Assembly: GCA_034429475.1 (NCBI GenBank)
Contig: DAOUGD010000123.1
Span: 1 to 64,000 of the forward strand
Length of the DNA stretch: 64,000 bases
Direction of reading: 5' to 3'
Origin: JAKQHY01 sp034429475
GTDB taxonomy: Bacteria > Chloroflexota > Anaerolineae > B4-G1 > SLSP01
This document shows positions 1 through 10,046 of the stretch, piece after piece; position 1 is the first letter of the stretch; each line of letters starts with the position of its first letter. A program made the translations under genes and the position numbers. The notes under the pieces are model-generated. The model worked only from the letters and a program-made list of their open reading frames with translations. It was not told where the DNA came from and searched no databases.

Positions 1-43
1 GTATTTTTTCGTGGGCGGGCTACGCCCGCCCACGAAAAAATAC
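1..43. terminator. perfect 20-bp inverted repeat
   Basis: Two perfectly complementary 20-base arms (1-20 and 24-43) surround a 3-base loop. Each arm has a GC-rich inner part (GTGGGCGGGC) and an outer T or A run. This is the shape of a strong bidirectional intrinsic terminator. It lies downstream of the minus-strand GH3 gene. A dispersed palindromic repeat is the alternative. Confidence 0.55.
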
Positions 44-170
44 CCTCCTGAAAACGGCTTTAGCCCCAAGACCTGGCGTAGCGTCGTATCGCCGCCATAA
101 TTTTCGGATAGGTTCTAAGAACCGGAAGATGAACGGACTGTCTTTCCGCCAGTATACCATTTCTCCTCCT

Positions 171-2105
171 TTATCGTTCCAGACCGTAGCCAAAGGGGAA
201 CAACGGCGCGCCGCCATCGGCGGTTGAGTTGGACAGGGGCAATTGATCCATTGCACGCGGCCAGGTGTAGGACAGCTTGCCGGTAAAAGGGCTGGCGCCG
301 AACAAGCCGTCGGCCACGCCCTGTCCTTCCGTGCCCGGCAGCCAGGCCGCCACCAGCGCGTCCCAATAATCGATCTGCTCCGTCACGATGAGCGGGCGTC
401 CTGAGATGAGGACGACGACAAGCTGGTCGCACCGCGCGCGGAGGCGTTCGAGCATCCGCACGTCGTTGACAGACAGCGCCAGGTCGGCGCGGTCGCCCAC
501 ACCTTCGGCGTAAGGCGTCTCGCCAACTACGGCGATGCACACCGGGACCTGGCCCTGAACGGTCTCGAAGCGGCCGGTGGGGTCATAGTCCACCGTCGTG
601 GTGGCTGCGACGCTGGCCCGGATGGCTTGCAGGATCGTCGTCCCCGGCGTGATGTCGCCTAGCTTCCCCTGCCATTCGATGGTCCAGCCGCCGCACTGCT
701 GGCCGATGTCGTCAGCCGCCTGCCCGGTCACGTAGAGGCGCGGCAAATCCGTGGGCAGCGGCAGCGTCTCCTCCGCGTTTTTGAGCAGGACCAACGACTT
801 GGCCACAGCCTCGCGCGCTACGGCGCGGTGGGCCGGGCTGCCCACCTCAGCCAGCAACATCTCAGCGGCAAAGGGCTGCTCGAACAAACCCAGCGCGAAC
901 TTCACCCGGAGAATGCGCCGCACCGCGTCGTCAATGCGCTCAGTGGAGATGTCGCCGGCCTCTACGGCGCGGGTCACGGTTGCGATGTAGCGCTCGTAGT
1001 CGAAGGGCACCATCGCCATGTCAACCCCGGCGTTGATGGCGGTCACCACGGCCTCATAGTAATCGGGCGCGATCCGGTCAATGCCGCCCCAGTCCGACAC
1101 CGTGAAACCCTCAAAGCCCAACTCGCCCTTGAGCACCTCCGTGATCAGGTACTTCTGGCCGTGCAGCTTGCTCCCACCCCAACTGGAATAGGAAATCATG
1201 ATGCTTTGGGCGCCGGCCTCGATGGCCGCGACATAGGGCGAGAGGTGAACGGCGCGCAGCGTGGCCTCGTCCACCTCGGTCACGCCTGTGTCGAGGTGAT
1301 AGGTGCCGATGGCCGCGCTGCCCCAGGCCGTCCCGCCGTCGCCGACGTAATGCTTGGGGGTGCCCAGCACCGTCGCCGGGTCGGCCAGGCTATCCCCTTG
1401 CAATCCGCGCAGGTAGGCCGTCCCCAGCGTGGCGACAAGGGCGGTGTTTTCGCTATAGCCCTCGTAGGTGCGCCCCCAGCGGATGTCTTGGGGCACGGCC
1501 ACCACCGGCGCGAAGTCCCAATAGACGCCGGTGGCGGCCATCTCGGCGGCGGTGACGCGGCCGATGCGCGCCATCAGCTCCGGGTCGTTGGCCGCGCCGA
1601 GGCCGATGTTGTGCGGGAAGATGACGGCGCCGGCGACGTTGTTGTGACCGTGGACGGCGTCCACCCCGTAGATGAGGGGGATGCCCAGGCGCGAGCGCAA
1701 GGCGTATTCCTGGAATTCGTTGACCATCCTGGCCCAGGCTGCGGGCGTGTTGGGGGTGGGATAGCCGCCCCCGCCGCTGAGCAGGCTGCCAATCGCCTGG
1801 GTGGCGAGGTCGTCCTTCTGGATGCTGTTCTTTTCGACTTGCGTCATCTGGCCGATCTTTTCTGCCAGGGTCATGCGGGCCAGCAAATCCGCGACGCGCG
1901 CTTCAATAGGCAGTTGCGGGTTCTGGTAGGCGGCCTCGATTTCGACCGGCAGCGTGGCGGTGACCGTCGGCGCTGCCGGTAAGGGGGTGGACGAAGGGGG
2001 CGGAGGCGCAGTCGGCGTGGAGGCAGGTTGGCTTTGCACGCAGCCGATACACAACAGTGTGAGCAGCAGCCATAGGTTCGTTATGAGTTTAAGTTTGTTC
2101 TTCAT
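171..2105 (-). CDS. glycoside hydrolase family 3 beta-glucosidase, lipoprotein
   Basis: This 644-residue exported enzyme should hydrolyse beta-glucosides or short beta-glucans outside the cell, feeding sugar uptake. The N-terminus is a lipoprotein signal (hydrophobic stretch, then LCIGC, lipid anchor on Cys22) followed by a Pro/Thr/Ala-rich linker to about residue 50. The GH3 TIM barrel follows, with the substrate-binding KHYVGDGG segment and the SDW nucleophile motif (Asp near residue 338). The alpha/beta sandwich domain runs from about residue 430 to the end and closes with FPFGYGL, as is common in GH3 enzymes. No regulator or transporter is adjacent. Family assignment is firm; substrate choice is not determined by sequence alone. 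Confidence 0.93.
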   Translation of the reverse strand: MKNKLKLITNLWLLLTLLCIGCVQSQPASTPTAPPPPSSTPLPAAPTVTATLPVEIEAAYQNPQLPIEARVADLLARMTLAEKIGQMTQVEKNSIQKDDLATQAIGSLLSGGGGYPTPNTPAAWARMVNEFQEYALRSRLGIPLIYGVDAVHGHNNVAGAVIFPHNIGLGAANDPELMARIGRVTAAEMAATGVYWDFAPVVAVPQDIRWGRTYEGYSENTALVATLGTAYLRGLQGDSLADPATVLGTPKHYVGDGGTAWGSAAIGTYHLDTGVTEVDEATLRAVHLSPYVAAIEAGAQSIMISYSSWGGSKLHGQKYLITEVLKGELGFEGFTVSDWGGIDRIAPDYYEAVVTAINAGVDMAMVPFDYERYIATVTRAVEAGDISTERIDDAVRRILRVKFALGLFEQPFAAEMLLAEVGSPAHRAVAREAVAKSLVLLKNAEETLPLPTDLPRLYVTGQAADDIGQQCGGWTIEWQGKLGDITPGTTILQAIRASVAATTTVDYDPTGRFETVQGQVPVCIAVVGETPYAEGVGDRADLALSVNDVRMLERLRARCDQLVVVLISGRPLIVTEQIDYWDALVAAWLPGTEGQGVADGLFGASPFTGKLSYTWPRAMDQLPLSNSTADGGAPLFPFGYGLER

Positions 2106-2145
2106 TGTGTTTTCCTGAATGGTCGAGAGCGTGTATTCTTGAGTT

Positions 2146-2238
2146 TCAGTAGATCAAATTTTAGGCTGGTAGTAACGGCTTCAGCCGTCTCAGAGACCGC
2201 TAAAGCGGTTACTACGAACCCAATTTTTGATCTACTGA
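2146..2238. repeat. nested palindromic intergenic element
   Basis: Outer arms TCAGTAGATCAAA (2146-2158) and TTTGATCTACTGA (2226-2238) are perfectly complementary. Inside them, GTAGTAAC (2169-2176) pairs with GTTACTAC (2208-2215), and a small CGGCTTCAGCCG hairpin sits between. The nested, non-coding layout resembles a MITE or REP-type element. It lies between divergently transcribed genes. Confidence 0.6.
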
Positions 2239-2336
2239 GTTTAGGAGAACGTTTGCCCGGTAGGGTACGTTACGGCTAGGGAGGATTATACTCGCGCTGT
2301 TGGGGCACGCCAAGTCGCCAGGGGCGCCGGCGCATA

Positions 2337-2364
2337 TTGCATTTAATCCAACCGGTTTTATACT
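2337..2364 (+). promoter_or_regulatory. sigma-70-like promoter, copy 1 of a repeated leader
   Basis: TTGCAT (2337-2342) and TATACT (2359-2364) are 16 bases apart, close to a -35/-10 pair. The spacer end and following bases (CAACCGGTTTTATACTCAAA) recur almost unchanged at 17285-17304, ahead of another gene. The start codon of the downstream DUF4291 gene is about 47 bases beyond the -10 box. Confidence 0.6.
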
Positions 2365-2410
2365 CAAACCATCACAGAAAACAGTACGCCCTGGTGGGCC
2401 AGGAGTAGCG

Positions 2411-3040
2411 ATGAAACTGCTAACTGCACCCTATCTCACGCAAGTTCAGGGTTGGCCGCAGCGCGGTCGCCACATTTTGGCGCAATTCGACACGGATTCC
2501 ATCATTGTGTATCAAGCCTATCGGCCCGCCATCGGTCATTACGCGGTCCAGCACCAGACGTTTGGCGGCGAATTCAGCTTCACTCGCATGAGTTGGCTCA
2601 AGACCAACTTCCTGTGGATGATGTATCGTTCAGGTTGGGGGACCAAACCCGGACAGGAAGTGACCCTTGCCATCCGCATCCAACGTACCGGCTTTGAGCG
2701 ACTCTTGCGCACCGCCGTGCCTTCGAGCTTCGTCGCTGAGGTCTACCCCGATCAATCTGCCTGGGCAGATGCCGTCGCCCATTCGGCGGTGCGGCTCCAA
2801 TGGGACCCCGACCACGATCCGAGCGGCGCGCCGGTCGAACGGCGGGCGATCCAACTCGGCCTACGGGATGAAGCTTTAGTGCAATACGCGCAGGATTGGG
2901 TGATCGAGATTGAGGATATCTCGGACTTTGTGGCGGAACAACGGCGCTACGCTCAAACGCGCGCCGCCTATACTCAGTTGCACACCCCTCGCGAAAGCGT
3001 CTACCCGGTCGCCGATGCTGATGCCGTGCGTCACTTATAG
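2411..3040 (+). CDS. DUF4291 family protein
   Basis: This 209-residue soluble protein carries the hallmarks of DUF4291: a VYQAYRPAIG segment near residue 35, then TRMSWLKTNFLWMMYRSGWG (about residues 60-79) and a conserved QVTLAI-type strand. The biochemical function of the family is unknown to me. The start at 2411 is chosen because an AGGAG sits just upstream and the family's conserved block begins soon after; an upstream in-frame start at 2300 would run through the promoter. It appears to be a single-gene transcript from the promoter at 2337. Confidence 0.85.
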   Translation: MKLLTAPYLTQVQGWPQRGRHILAQFDTDSIIVYQAYRPAIGHYAVQHQTFGGEFSFTRMSWLKTNFLWMMYRSGWGTKPGQEVTLAIRIQRTGFERLLRTAVPSSFVAEVYPDQSAWADAVAHSAVRLQWDPDHDPSGAPVERRAIQLGLRDEALVQYAQDWVIEIEDISDFVAEQRRYAQTRAAYTQLHTPRESVYPVADADAVRHL

Positions 3041-3300
3041 AGAAACTTTTTAGACTTGGCACAACCGTGAACCTGAAAACTTCTGGCCCTAGGCGCAAAA
3101 TGCCGTAATTTTCGGCCTTTTATGGGCAGAGATTGCCACCGTGTTATTGACCAGTTGTGCCACATTTAACTCGTTTGTCTATTAGCTATAGAACTCGCAC
3201 AGTCGGGGAGCTTTTTACCGCAGAGAACGCGGAGAAATCCTGAAATCTCCGCGCTCCCTGCGCCCTGGTGGTGAAAAAGGCTTGCATAAAAGCCGTGCCG

Positions 3301-6300
3301 TTACTTCAGCACCAGTGGCAGATAGAGATACCACTTGGGAATGTAATCGTCCGCCGGCGATACCCACGTATCCACGCGGATGCACTGCGGTTCGCCGATA
3401 AGCTGGCTGCCGGCCGCCGGGTTCAGACGCACGATGCTGGAGTAGAAGCCGGGCTGCAATCCGCTGGTATCCACGTTCAGCCGGACGAAGTCCCCACTGA
3501 ACGGCGGGTTCAGGTGGCCGAGCATCGGCGTGATCCACGCATCGTCGGCGCTGAGCGCTAACTGGAGGGTGCCGCCGCCCACGTTGTAATAGAAAAGCAT
3601 CCAACTCGGTTGTTCGTTTCCGCCTTTCTTGGTGCGGATGACCACCCGGTGATCGGGCAACTCCAGGCGCGGCTGTGTGACCTGCGCCGGGAAACTGCGA
3701 CTGTCCAGCGGATCGGTGCCGGCCTGCTGCTCTTCCTGGTCGCTGAAGCCGTCGCCGTCGCCATCCTGCTGCCAGGGCGACGTTTGCGCCTGGTACTCTT
3801 GGAGGTTCGTCACCCCGTCGTTATCCTCGTCGCCGCCCGGCAGGATAGTGGGGTGGAAGAAGGACGTGTTGGCCGTTTCCCAATCGTCCGGCAAGCCGTC
3901 GCTGTCGCCGTCCACGCCATTCGTGACCACGAATTGGACGCCCGCGCTGTTCCCGCTGCGCCAGCCTTCGCTGTTGGCCGCGCTCACGGTGACGCTGTAC
4001 GTCGCGCCGGTGGTCAGGCCCAGGGTCAATGCGGTTCCGGTGGTTTCGGTGTAGGCGACGGCCACGCTGGGCGACAGGCGGGTGTAGACGAGACGATAGC
4101 TGGCCGGCGTCGGCCCTGCGCCCGGCGACCACGACAGAGCGGCGGTGCTGGTGCAATGTCTGTAGATCGTACAGGATGAGGTGATGGTCCCCAACGTCGG
4201 GCCGACCGGCGCAGAAGGCACCTGGGACATCGCGTCGCCGGTGGGCTGTGCAGAGACCCGGGTCGAGGTGGGGCCGACATTGTCATTGACATCAATGGCG
4301 CTGACCTCGACCGCGTAGCGATAAATCATCCCTGGATCATCATTGCTCAGGCCCCCTAACCGCACGGTAGGCGCAGCCGTGGCCGACACGCGCATCTCGT
4401 CGTAATCTACCCAGTGCCATTGAAAGGGCACACCAAAGAGTCCCCCCAGACCCCAGCGCACCAGGTATCCCGCCACATCTTTCTCTGGCGAAGGATTCCA
4501 GCGCGCCAGAATTGCGCTATCCACGCCTTTCAACGTCAGGCTGACGGGCGCGGCCGGCGCGACGGTGTCGCTGATGACGACCAGGCCGGCCGACGTGAAG
4601 TAGGGCATGGTAAAGGAGCTGAAGCTGCTGATGCCGGGGAAGCGCTGCGTATCGAACGCTCGCGCGCTCGGCAGTTCGTCGCGTGTCTGGCACGAATCTT
4701 TGGGGTAACTGGGCCTGGCCGGGATGTCATTGACGCCATCATCCACGATGGCGCGCACGCTGTAGTGGCCGTTTTGCAGCCAGGAGGTGTCCCAAACGTA
4801 GGCTCCGGTGTTGAACGGCAGGTTTTTGACGATGGGCACGTCCGTCACCTTGTCAGTGGCTTCCCAGTGAGGCAGCCCCTCGTTAATCCGGTAGTAGTGG
4901 GTGTAATTCAGACTGACCGTGGCGCTGGGGGACGCGCCGGGCGGGACGACCCAGGTGATGGTGTAGACGCCGGTGGCATCGTCCCCGGCCACGCTGGGGG
5001 TCAGGAATTTGCCGGGGTTAGTCGTCGTGCCGGGCGCGCCCTTATTCGCCAGGTAGACGAATTTGTAGTGCTCCTGCCCGGTCAGGTCGCTGAGGACTGC
5101 GCGCCACATCCCCGGCGTCGGCTGCTTGAGCTTTATCCCGATCAACCGGTTGTAGGTCGTCTCGCTGATCGCCACCGTGTACGTCGCGCCGGTGGCGGCG
5201 TCCACGCCGTTCGGGTCGAGGATGGCGACTTGCGGCGCGCCGGCCTGCCAGCCAAGCGCGAAAAGCAGATTCTCCGCGTCTGCGCTGACGTTGAAGGTCT
5301 CGGTGGCGACGCCGTTGACGGCCAGGGCGGCCTGTTGCACGGACACGCCGCCGGCCGCTGCGGCGCGCATGGCCGTCGCGCCGCCGTACTGATCGATCAG
5401 CACGTGGCCGTCGTTGCCGAGGATGAAGTCGAAGCCGTCGTCGAAGCCGTAGTACAGCCCCACATCGTAACCGACGATGCTGAACTTGCCCTTGACGCCC
5501 CACTCGTAGCCGGTGCAACTGCTGTTCGTGCAGAACTGGCCGAACGCCACCTCGATGCCGAAGTCCACGTCCCACGGGGGGATGTCAATGAACCACCAAC
5601 TGAACGCGGCGCCTTCTTCGATAGAGATAGTCGCGGCAATCTGGGCGGCGATGTGCCGCTCGTCGTTGTCGGGCAACCAGGGATAGCGATGCTGCCAACC
5701 CTGTCCTTCCCACATGTGCGCCCGCGCCATGCCGGTCAGCCAGTCGGAGTAGCCCACGCTCATCTCAAAGCCGATGTCGAGCGGGGTCCAGGCGACCCAC
5801 AGCTTGCCGGAGGCGTTCAAGATGCCCAGGATTTTGCCCGCGCCGGAGAACTCGAAGTAGCCGCGCGTGTCAATCATGACCGAGCCGCTGCCCTTCATCA
5901 GGCCGCCGTCGCCGCCTTGCGCCGCCTGGAAGTCCAGCGTGAACTTGATCTGGGTGTAGTTGGGGGACAGATCTACCTGGCCGGTCATCCCGGTGACAAA
6001 GAGTCCGCTGCTCCCGATGGGGAGGCCCACCGGCGAATGGAACTGGAAGCTCACGCTGCGCAGCTTGGTCTGGCACAGCTTGAACGAGGCGGCGATGACG
6101 CCATCGGGATTGCTGCCGTCGCCGATGTTGGGCATGGTCATGCGCGTCTCGCCGCGAATGACCATTACCGCTGGCTCGCCCGGCGCACACGGTTCCATTT
6201 CCACGGTGACGCCCGCGCCGAAGGTGTCGAAGCTGTACTGCCCGCCGACGTCCTGTGTCCCCGCCGGCCGGTTCGGATGATCCACGCTGTACACCTGCAA

Positions 6301-9300
6301 GTTGCCCGCCGTGCTCATCACCACCATCCCCGGCTGGCCGGAGATGTGGACGTCCGGCATCTGCCATTGGCGCTTGGGAGCGAGCCGGTCGGCGGGCGTG
6401 TCGTCGAGCGCGCGCAAGTCCACGCACCCGTTGCCATTGCTGATGCAGATTTGCGCCGGGTCGCTGGGAATCTTTTGTCCCATCCCCAGGAGCACCGCCT
6501 GCACCGGCTTGCTGGCCCCGCCCAGATTGTCCGGCTGCGTGATCGTCGCCGCGCCGGCGCGCACCAGCTCGAAGGTGCGCGCCTGATCCTTGCCGCCGGC
6601 GGGCGTTGTGTCCATGCTGAAGGTCTCGCCCAAATCGAGGATCAACGTACCGGCTACGTCCGGCGGATCGTCCGTGCCCACTTGCGTCACCGTGCTTTGC
6701 AACGCCGTCCATCCCCGGTAATCAGTCGAGTAGGACACCGTGAAGTGAAGGTCGTTGCCCGTCCGCCGCAGCAGATTGACCGAATTCCACACCAGGCCCG
6801 TGATCGGGTAAACGTGGGGCGCCGCTCCGCCGCTCGTGTCGGCTACATCCTCCGTGCGCCACGGGTTGAAGGTGCTGGCGCTTTGCGCGGTGGTCGGCTC
6901 AATCCACGATTCCTCGTACATCTCCTGACTTTCCATGGCGGTATTGGCGTACACGCTGAAATAGTTGTTGCCAATGGGGTTCGTGGGGACGTCCAGTGTG
7001 CCGCAGTTGACCAACATCACTTCACTGTCGGCGTCAATCGTGAACGCGCTGGCGTCGTAGGTGATCTTGCCGCCGACGACGACCACCGTCGGGGCTACGG
7101 CACCCATATCGCCGATCAGCGGCGCAGGGCCGTCGTTGTTCACACCGCCGGTCCAGCCGTTCTCGCTCCACAATTGCATCCCCATTCTGTCAATGCGCCC
7201 GGCAGACGGGAAGGCGGTCGTAGGACACTTGATTTGCTGGCAAACGCCGCTGCGCGTGGGGAACGTGTCGCCGGAGCAGGCCGTGATGCGCACGCGGTAG
7301 GTGAACGTGAGGTTGGCGACCTGGGGTGAACAGAACTCCCCGCCGCCAAGACACGTATAGATCGTCATTTGCGGTCCCAGATAGGTCAGCGCCAGCGCGT
7401 AGGGGACGTACCCGGCGGTGAAGGTGCCGCTGGTCAGCCGCACGCTGCCTTCGGGAATGGCCGTATCCGTCGGGTTCACGTTGCTCTTCACCGGCCTGAA
7501 GACGCCGCTCGCGCCCCGGTAAGCCGGCCCGGAGAGGTACAACTGCCCCGCAAAGCCGCGCGCATAGTCGTAGGTGCCTGGAACGGGATTTCTCCCGTTA
7601 TCCTGGTGATTGTGGTCCAGAATGTCAATGTCCACGCGGGCATGGCTCCCGGAGGGTAAGTTGATATTCCACAGGGTCAGCGGATTGTGAGTATCGAAGC
7701 CGTCGCCGTTCCAGTAGTAGGTGATCACGGTACTGCTGTTGATAGGAACGGAGAGGTCAGCCTTTTCGCCAACCAGGCGGATGTCGTAGCCGCTGGATGG
7801 GGCGCTGGTGGTATTGGGCGGGACGCGCAGCCGGTATTCCTGTCCCGCTGCGTCGCGCCCGTTCAAGAGGATGTAGCTCAAGCCTCCGGCTTGAGGCGGA
7901 TCCATCGTCTGCGCCGTATCCGTCGTGTCATAGAGGTCCAGCAGCACGCTGCCGCCCAGGTTCTGACCGTACAGGTCGTTGTAATTCGTCGGCGGGTTTG
8001 GCCCGAAAGTCCCGCCCAGACCGCGCGCCACCGCCGCCTGCCAGTGACTCGGCAGGGCTTGCAGGCGGTACTCGTGATCTACGTGGAAATAGGGATCGTT
8101 GCTGAGGGGATTGCTCAAGCCGCCGGCGATGCCGGTGATCAACTGCCCTTCGTTCAGGGTAGGCCCTGAATAGATCACCACCAGCCGGATACCGCCGCGC
8201 GGTGGGGGGGTGTACTCGCCGGTTTCCCCGGTGTAAAAGGCCTCGACGTCGCGCAGATCGTCTTTGGTGAACTGATCGGCCACGTAGAACCCGCCGCAAT
8301 CCGGGCGCGACCAATCGCTGCAAAACTCGGTTGTCTGGCGTACGATGACGCCGTAATTGGTGCCGCCTGGGTTCAGTGCCGTCGGCGCCCAGGCCTGCGC
8401 CAGAGTGGTTACGTCCCACGTCACCGAGTCAAAGCTTTCCAGGTCGCCCCGGCTGTAGGAGAGCGTCGAGTCGCCGATGACGGAGAGCGCGGTGGCGTCA
8501 TACTGCGGCGGCGTGGAGCCGCTGCTGATCCAGGTATCGTTGCTCAAGGCGTAGGCTGCCGCGCCTACGGTCATATAGTTGCGCGTGGTGTAGTTGATGT
8601 CGGTCGGCGCCAGCACCAGGTAGGCATTGTTGATGACCGTGTTGGGCGGCATCATCGGCAGGGCGAACTTGACCATGATGCGCGCCACCCCGTCGAGGAA
8701 CTGCCCCAGTTCCGGCGTGGTCACATTGTCGTTGCCCCAAAAGCTCCCGTCATTGTGATACCGGGCGCGCCGGACGACGGTGCCGGTGCGCACCTGGAAC
8801 ACCGGATCGAGCACGACCGGATACTGGCGGTCGGCGGCGGCGAGCCACTCGCAGGGGATGCGCGCCGCGAGTTCGACTGTACTGGCGTCGGCCCCGGCGG
8901 CCAGAGTGTAGCTGCCCTCGACGCGCGCGGCGGGGTTGCCTTCCTCGTAAGCCGACGGGGGTTGCAGCCAGAGCGTCTCGCCCTGCGCGTTCACAAAGGC
9001 CAGCTCGTCGCGGGTTTCCAGCGGCAGCTCCGCCGGATCGAGCGGCCGGCCGTTAAGCTGAAGCTGTGTGCCGGGGAAGAGGTGCAAGGTGACGCGCAAG
9101 TCCACAAACCCCGACCGGCTTCCGAACCCGGTCAGGGCTTTCGCTATTTTCAGGCTGTACGCCGCCTGCCCGTAGGCACTTTCCCACCGATCTTGCAGCG
9201 CGGTGTCGCTCCAACTGCCGGCATAAGTCACAGTGCGCGCGTCCGCGCTGAGTGTGCCGGTGAGCGCGTCCGCGTCGGGCAGCGGCGTCGCCAGGGACGT

Positions 9301-9840
9301 GACCTGCCCGGCGGCGTTCACAACTTCTAATGCACGCGGTTCCCATCCCACGCCGGATTGATTTATCGTGAGGTTAGCCTTACTGCTGCGCGGCGACAGG
9401 CCGGTGTTGATGGCGTTGGTCGTGTTGACCCAGCCATTTGCGACGGCAGTAAAGGCGGGGTCAATGCGCTGCCACGCGCCGTCGGCATCCTGATAGTGCA
9501 TCGGGTGTGAGTCCTGCACGACCATGGTGCGTCCGTCGCCCAGGTCGAAGGTGGCGCTGTCGGCGGTGCGGTCGGCTACTCTTTCGGTTGTGTCGGCGGC
9601 AGTGGCGGGCTGTGTGTCCGCCAGGGGTGCTTCGGAAATGGCGGTGGGCGATGCCGGAACAACGGTGGGTATCGGTTGAGGCGGTCCGGCGGAGATCAGC
9701 GGCGGGGACGCGGGTCGCGTTGCGGCGTCCCCGCCCGTCGCTGGCGCATAGGGCGCGCTGCTCGTCAAGAGGCCCAACGCCAGGATGAACTGGCTCATTA
9801 CTCGTAACCAATAACGCACGGGAAATGTTTGCTGAGTCAA
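3301..9840 (-). CDS. giant secreted surface protein with DNRLRE, FN3 and TSP3-like repeats
   Basis: This 2179-residue protein is probably secreted and retained at the cell surface. It has an N-terminal signal segment (about residues 10-35), then a Pro/Thr-rich stretch. Around residues 360-540 a DNRLRE-like adhesive module is visible (RARYHNDGSFWGND, IMVKFALP). Fibronectin type III-like domains lie near 1760-1860 and 1870-1970. An Asp-rich calcium-binding segment follows at about 1977-2050 (DGDSDGLPDDWE, DEDNDGVTNLQE, DGDGDGFSDQEE), like thrombospondin type 3 repeats. The last residues are WYLYLPLVLK, a C-terminal signature often seen on Chloroflexota exported proteins. Domain order suggests adhesion or matrix binding; no catalytic motif was recognised. 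The start is preceded by AGGAGGG. Confidence 0.85.
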   Translation of the reverse strand: MTQQTFPVRYWLRVMSQFILALGLLTSSAPYAPATGGDAATRPASPPLISAGPPQPIPTVVPASPTAISEAPLADTQPATAADTTERVADRTADSATFDLGDGRTMVVQDSHPMHYQDADGAWQRIDPAFTAVANGWVNTTNAINTGLSPRSSKANLTINQSGVGWEPRALEVVNAAGQVTSLATPLPDADALTGTLSADARTVTYAGSWSDTALQDRWESAYGQAAYSLKIAKALTGFGSRSGFVDLRVTLHLFPGTQLQLNGRPLDPAELPLETRDELAFVNAQGETLWLQPPSAYEEGNPAARVEGSYTLAAGADASTVELAARIPCEWLAAADRQYPVVLDPVFQVRTGTVVRRARYHNDGSFWGNDNVTTPELGQFLDGVARIMVKFALPMMPPNTVINNAYLVLAPTDINYTTRNYMTVGAAAYALSNDTWISSGSTPPQYDATALSVIGDSTLSYSRGDLESFDSVTWDVTTLAQAWAPTALNPGGTNYGVIVRQTTEFCSDWSRPDCGGFYVADQFTKDDLRDVEAFYTGETGEYTPPPRGGIRLVVIYSGPTLNEGQLITGIAGGLSNPLSNDPYFHVDHEYRLQALPSHWQAAVARGLGGTFGPNPPTNYNDLYGQNLGGSVLLDLYDTTDTAQTMDPPQAGGLSYILLNGRDAAGQEYRLRVPPNTTSAPSSGYDIRLVGEKADLSVPINSSTVITYYWNGDGFDTHNPLTLWNINLPSGSHARVDIDILDHNHQDNGRNPVPGTYDYARGFAGQLYLSGPAYRGASGVFRPVKSNVNPTDTAIPEGSVRLTSGTFTAGYVPYALALTYLGPQMTIYTCLGGGEFCSPQVANLTFTYRVRITACSGDTFPTRSGVCQQIKCPTTAFPSAGRIDRMGMQLWSENGWTGGVNNDGPAPLIGDMGAVAPTVVVVGGKITYDASAFTIDADSEVMLVNCGTLDVPTNPIGNNYFSVYANTAMESQEMYEESWIEPTTAQSASTFNPWRTEDVADTSGGAAPHVYPITGLVWNSVNLLRRTGNDLHFTVSYSTDYRGWTALQSTVTQVGTDDPPDVAGTLILDLGETFSMDTTPAGGKDQARTFELVRAGAATITQPDNLGGASKPVQAVLLGMGQKIPSDPAQICISNGNGCVDLRALDDTPADRLAPKRQWQMPDVHISGQPGMVVMSTAGNLQVYSVDHPNRPAGTQDVGGQYSFDTFGAGVTVEMEPCAPGEPAVMVIRGETRMTMPNIGDGSNPDGVIAASFKLCQTKLRSVSFQFHSPVGLPIGSSGLFVTGMTGQVDLSPNYTQIKFTLDFQAAQGGDGGLMKGSGSVMIDTRGYFEFSGAGKILGILNASGKLWVAWTPLDIGFEMSVGYSDWLTGMARAHMWEGQGWQHRYPWLPDNDERHIAAQIAATISIEEGAAFSWWFIDIPPWDVDFGIEVAFGQFCTNSSCTGYEWGVKGKFSIVGYDVGLYYGFDDGFDFILGNDGHVLIDQYGGATAMRAAAAGGVSVQQAALAVNGVATETFNVSADAENLLFALGWQAGAPQVAILDPNGVDAATGATYTVAISETTYNRLIGIKLKQPTPGMWRAVLSDLTGQEHYKFVYLANKGAPGTTTNPGKFLTPSVAGDDATGVYTITWVVPPGASPSATVSLNYTHYYRINEGLPHWEATDKVTDVPIVKNLPFNTGAYVWDTSWLQNGHYSVRAIVDDGVNDIPARPSYPKDSCQTRDELPSARAFDTQRFPGISSFSSFTMPYFTSAGLVVISDTVAPAAPVSLTLKGVDSAILARWNPSPEKDVAGYLVRWGLGGLFGVPFQWHWVDYDEMRVSATAAPTVRLGGLSNDDPGMIYRYAVEVSAIDVNDNVGPTSTRVSAQPTGDAMSQVPSAPVGPTLGTITSSCTIYRHCTSTAALSWSPGAGPTPASYRLVYTRLSPSVAVAYTETTGTALTLGLTTGATYSVTVSAANSEGWRSGNSAGVQFVVTNGVDGDSDGLPDDWETANTSFFHPTILPGGDEDNDGVTNLQEYQAQTSPWQQDGDGDGFSDQEEQQAGTDPLDSRSFPAQVTQPRLELPDHRVVIRTKKGGNEQPSWMLFYYNVGGGTLQLALSADDAWITPMLGHLNPPFSGDFVRLNVDTSGLQPGFYSSIVRLNPAAGSQLIGEPQCIRVDTWVSPADDYIPKWYLYLPLVLK

Positions 9841-9897
9841 GGTACCCTCCTTTGCTCATACAATAGGGGAACATGGGAAATAGGCGATAAAGGTTTT

Positions 9898-9928
9898 TTT
9901 TGCGTGCGCGACATAACCGCGCGCAAAA
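9898..9928. terminator. possible hairpin terminator
   Basis: A T run is followed by TTTTGCGTGCGCG (9898-9910) pairing, with one bulge, with CGCGCGCAAAA (9918-9928). It lies upstream of the giant surface gene and may separate it from the transposase remnant. The stem is short and imperfect. Confidence 0.35.
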
Positions 9929-10046
9929 GGACTTCCTTATTCTCCTTCTTCAATCGTCAGACGGCAACCTGAGTTATGCAGATTAGTTTCTTAAAGTCCA
10001 TTACTCAGCGGCTTTTGAGTGCTCATTGCAGCGACTCCGGCTATGT

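Noticed and set aside
828..1982. 384-codon plus-strand open frame
   Set aside because: Antisense to the GH3 gene, whose motifs are clear.
4414..7329. 971-codon plus-strand open frame
   Set aside because: It is antisense to the giant surface protein; composition is Arg/Gly/Ala/Asp/Val noise typical of shadow frames in GC-rich DNA, with no domain.
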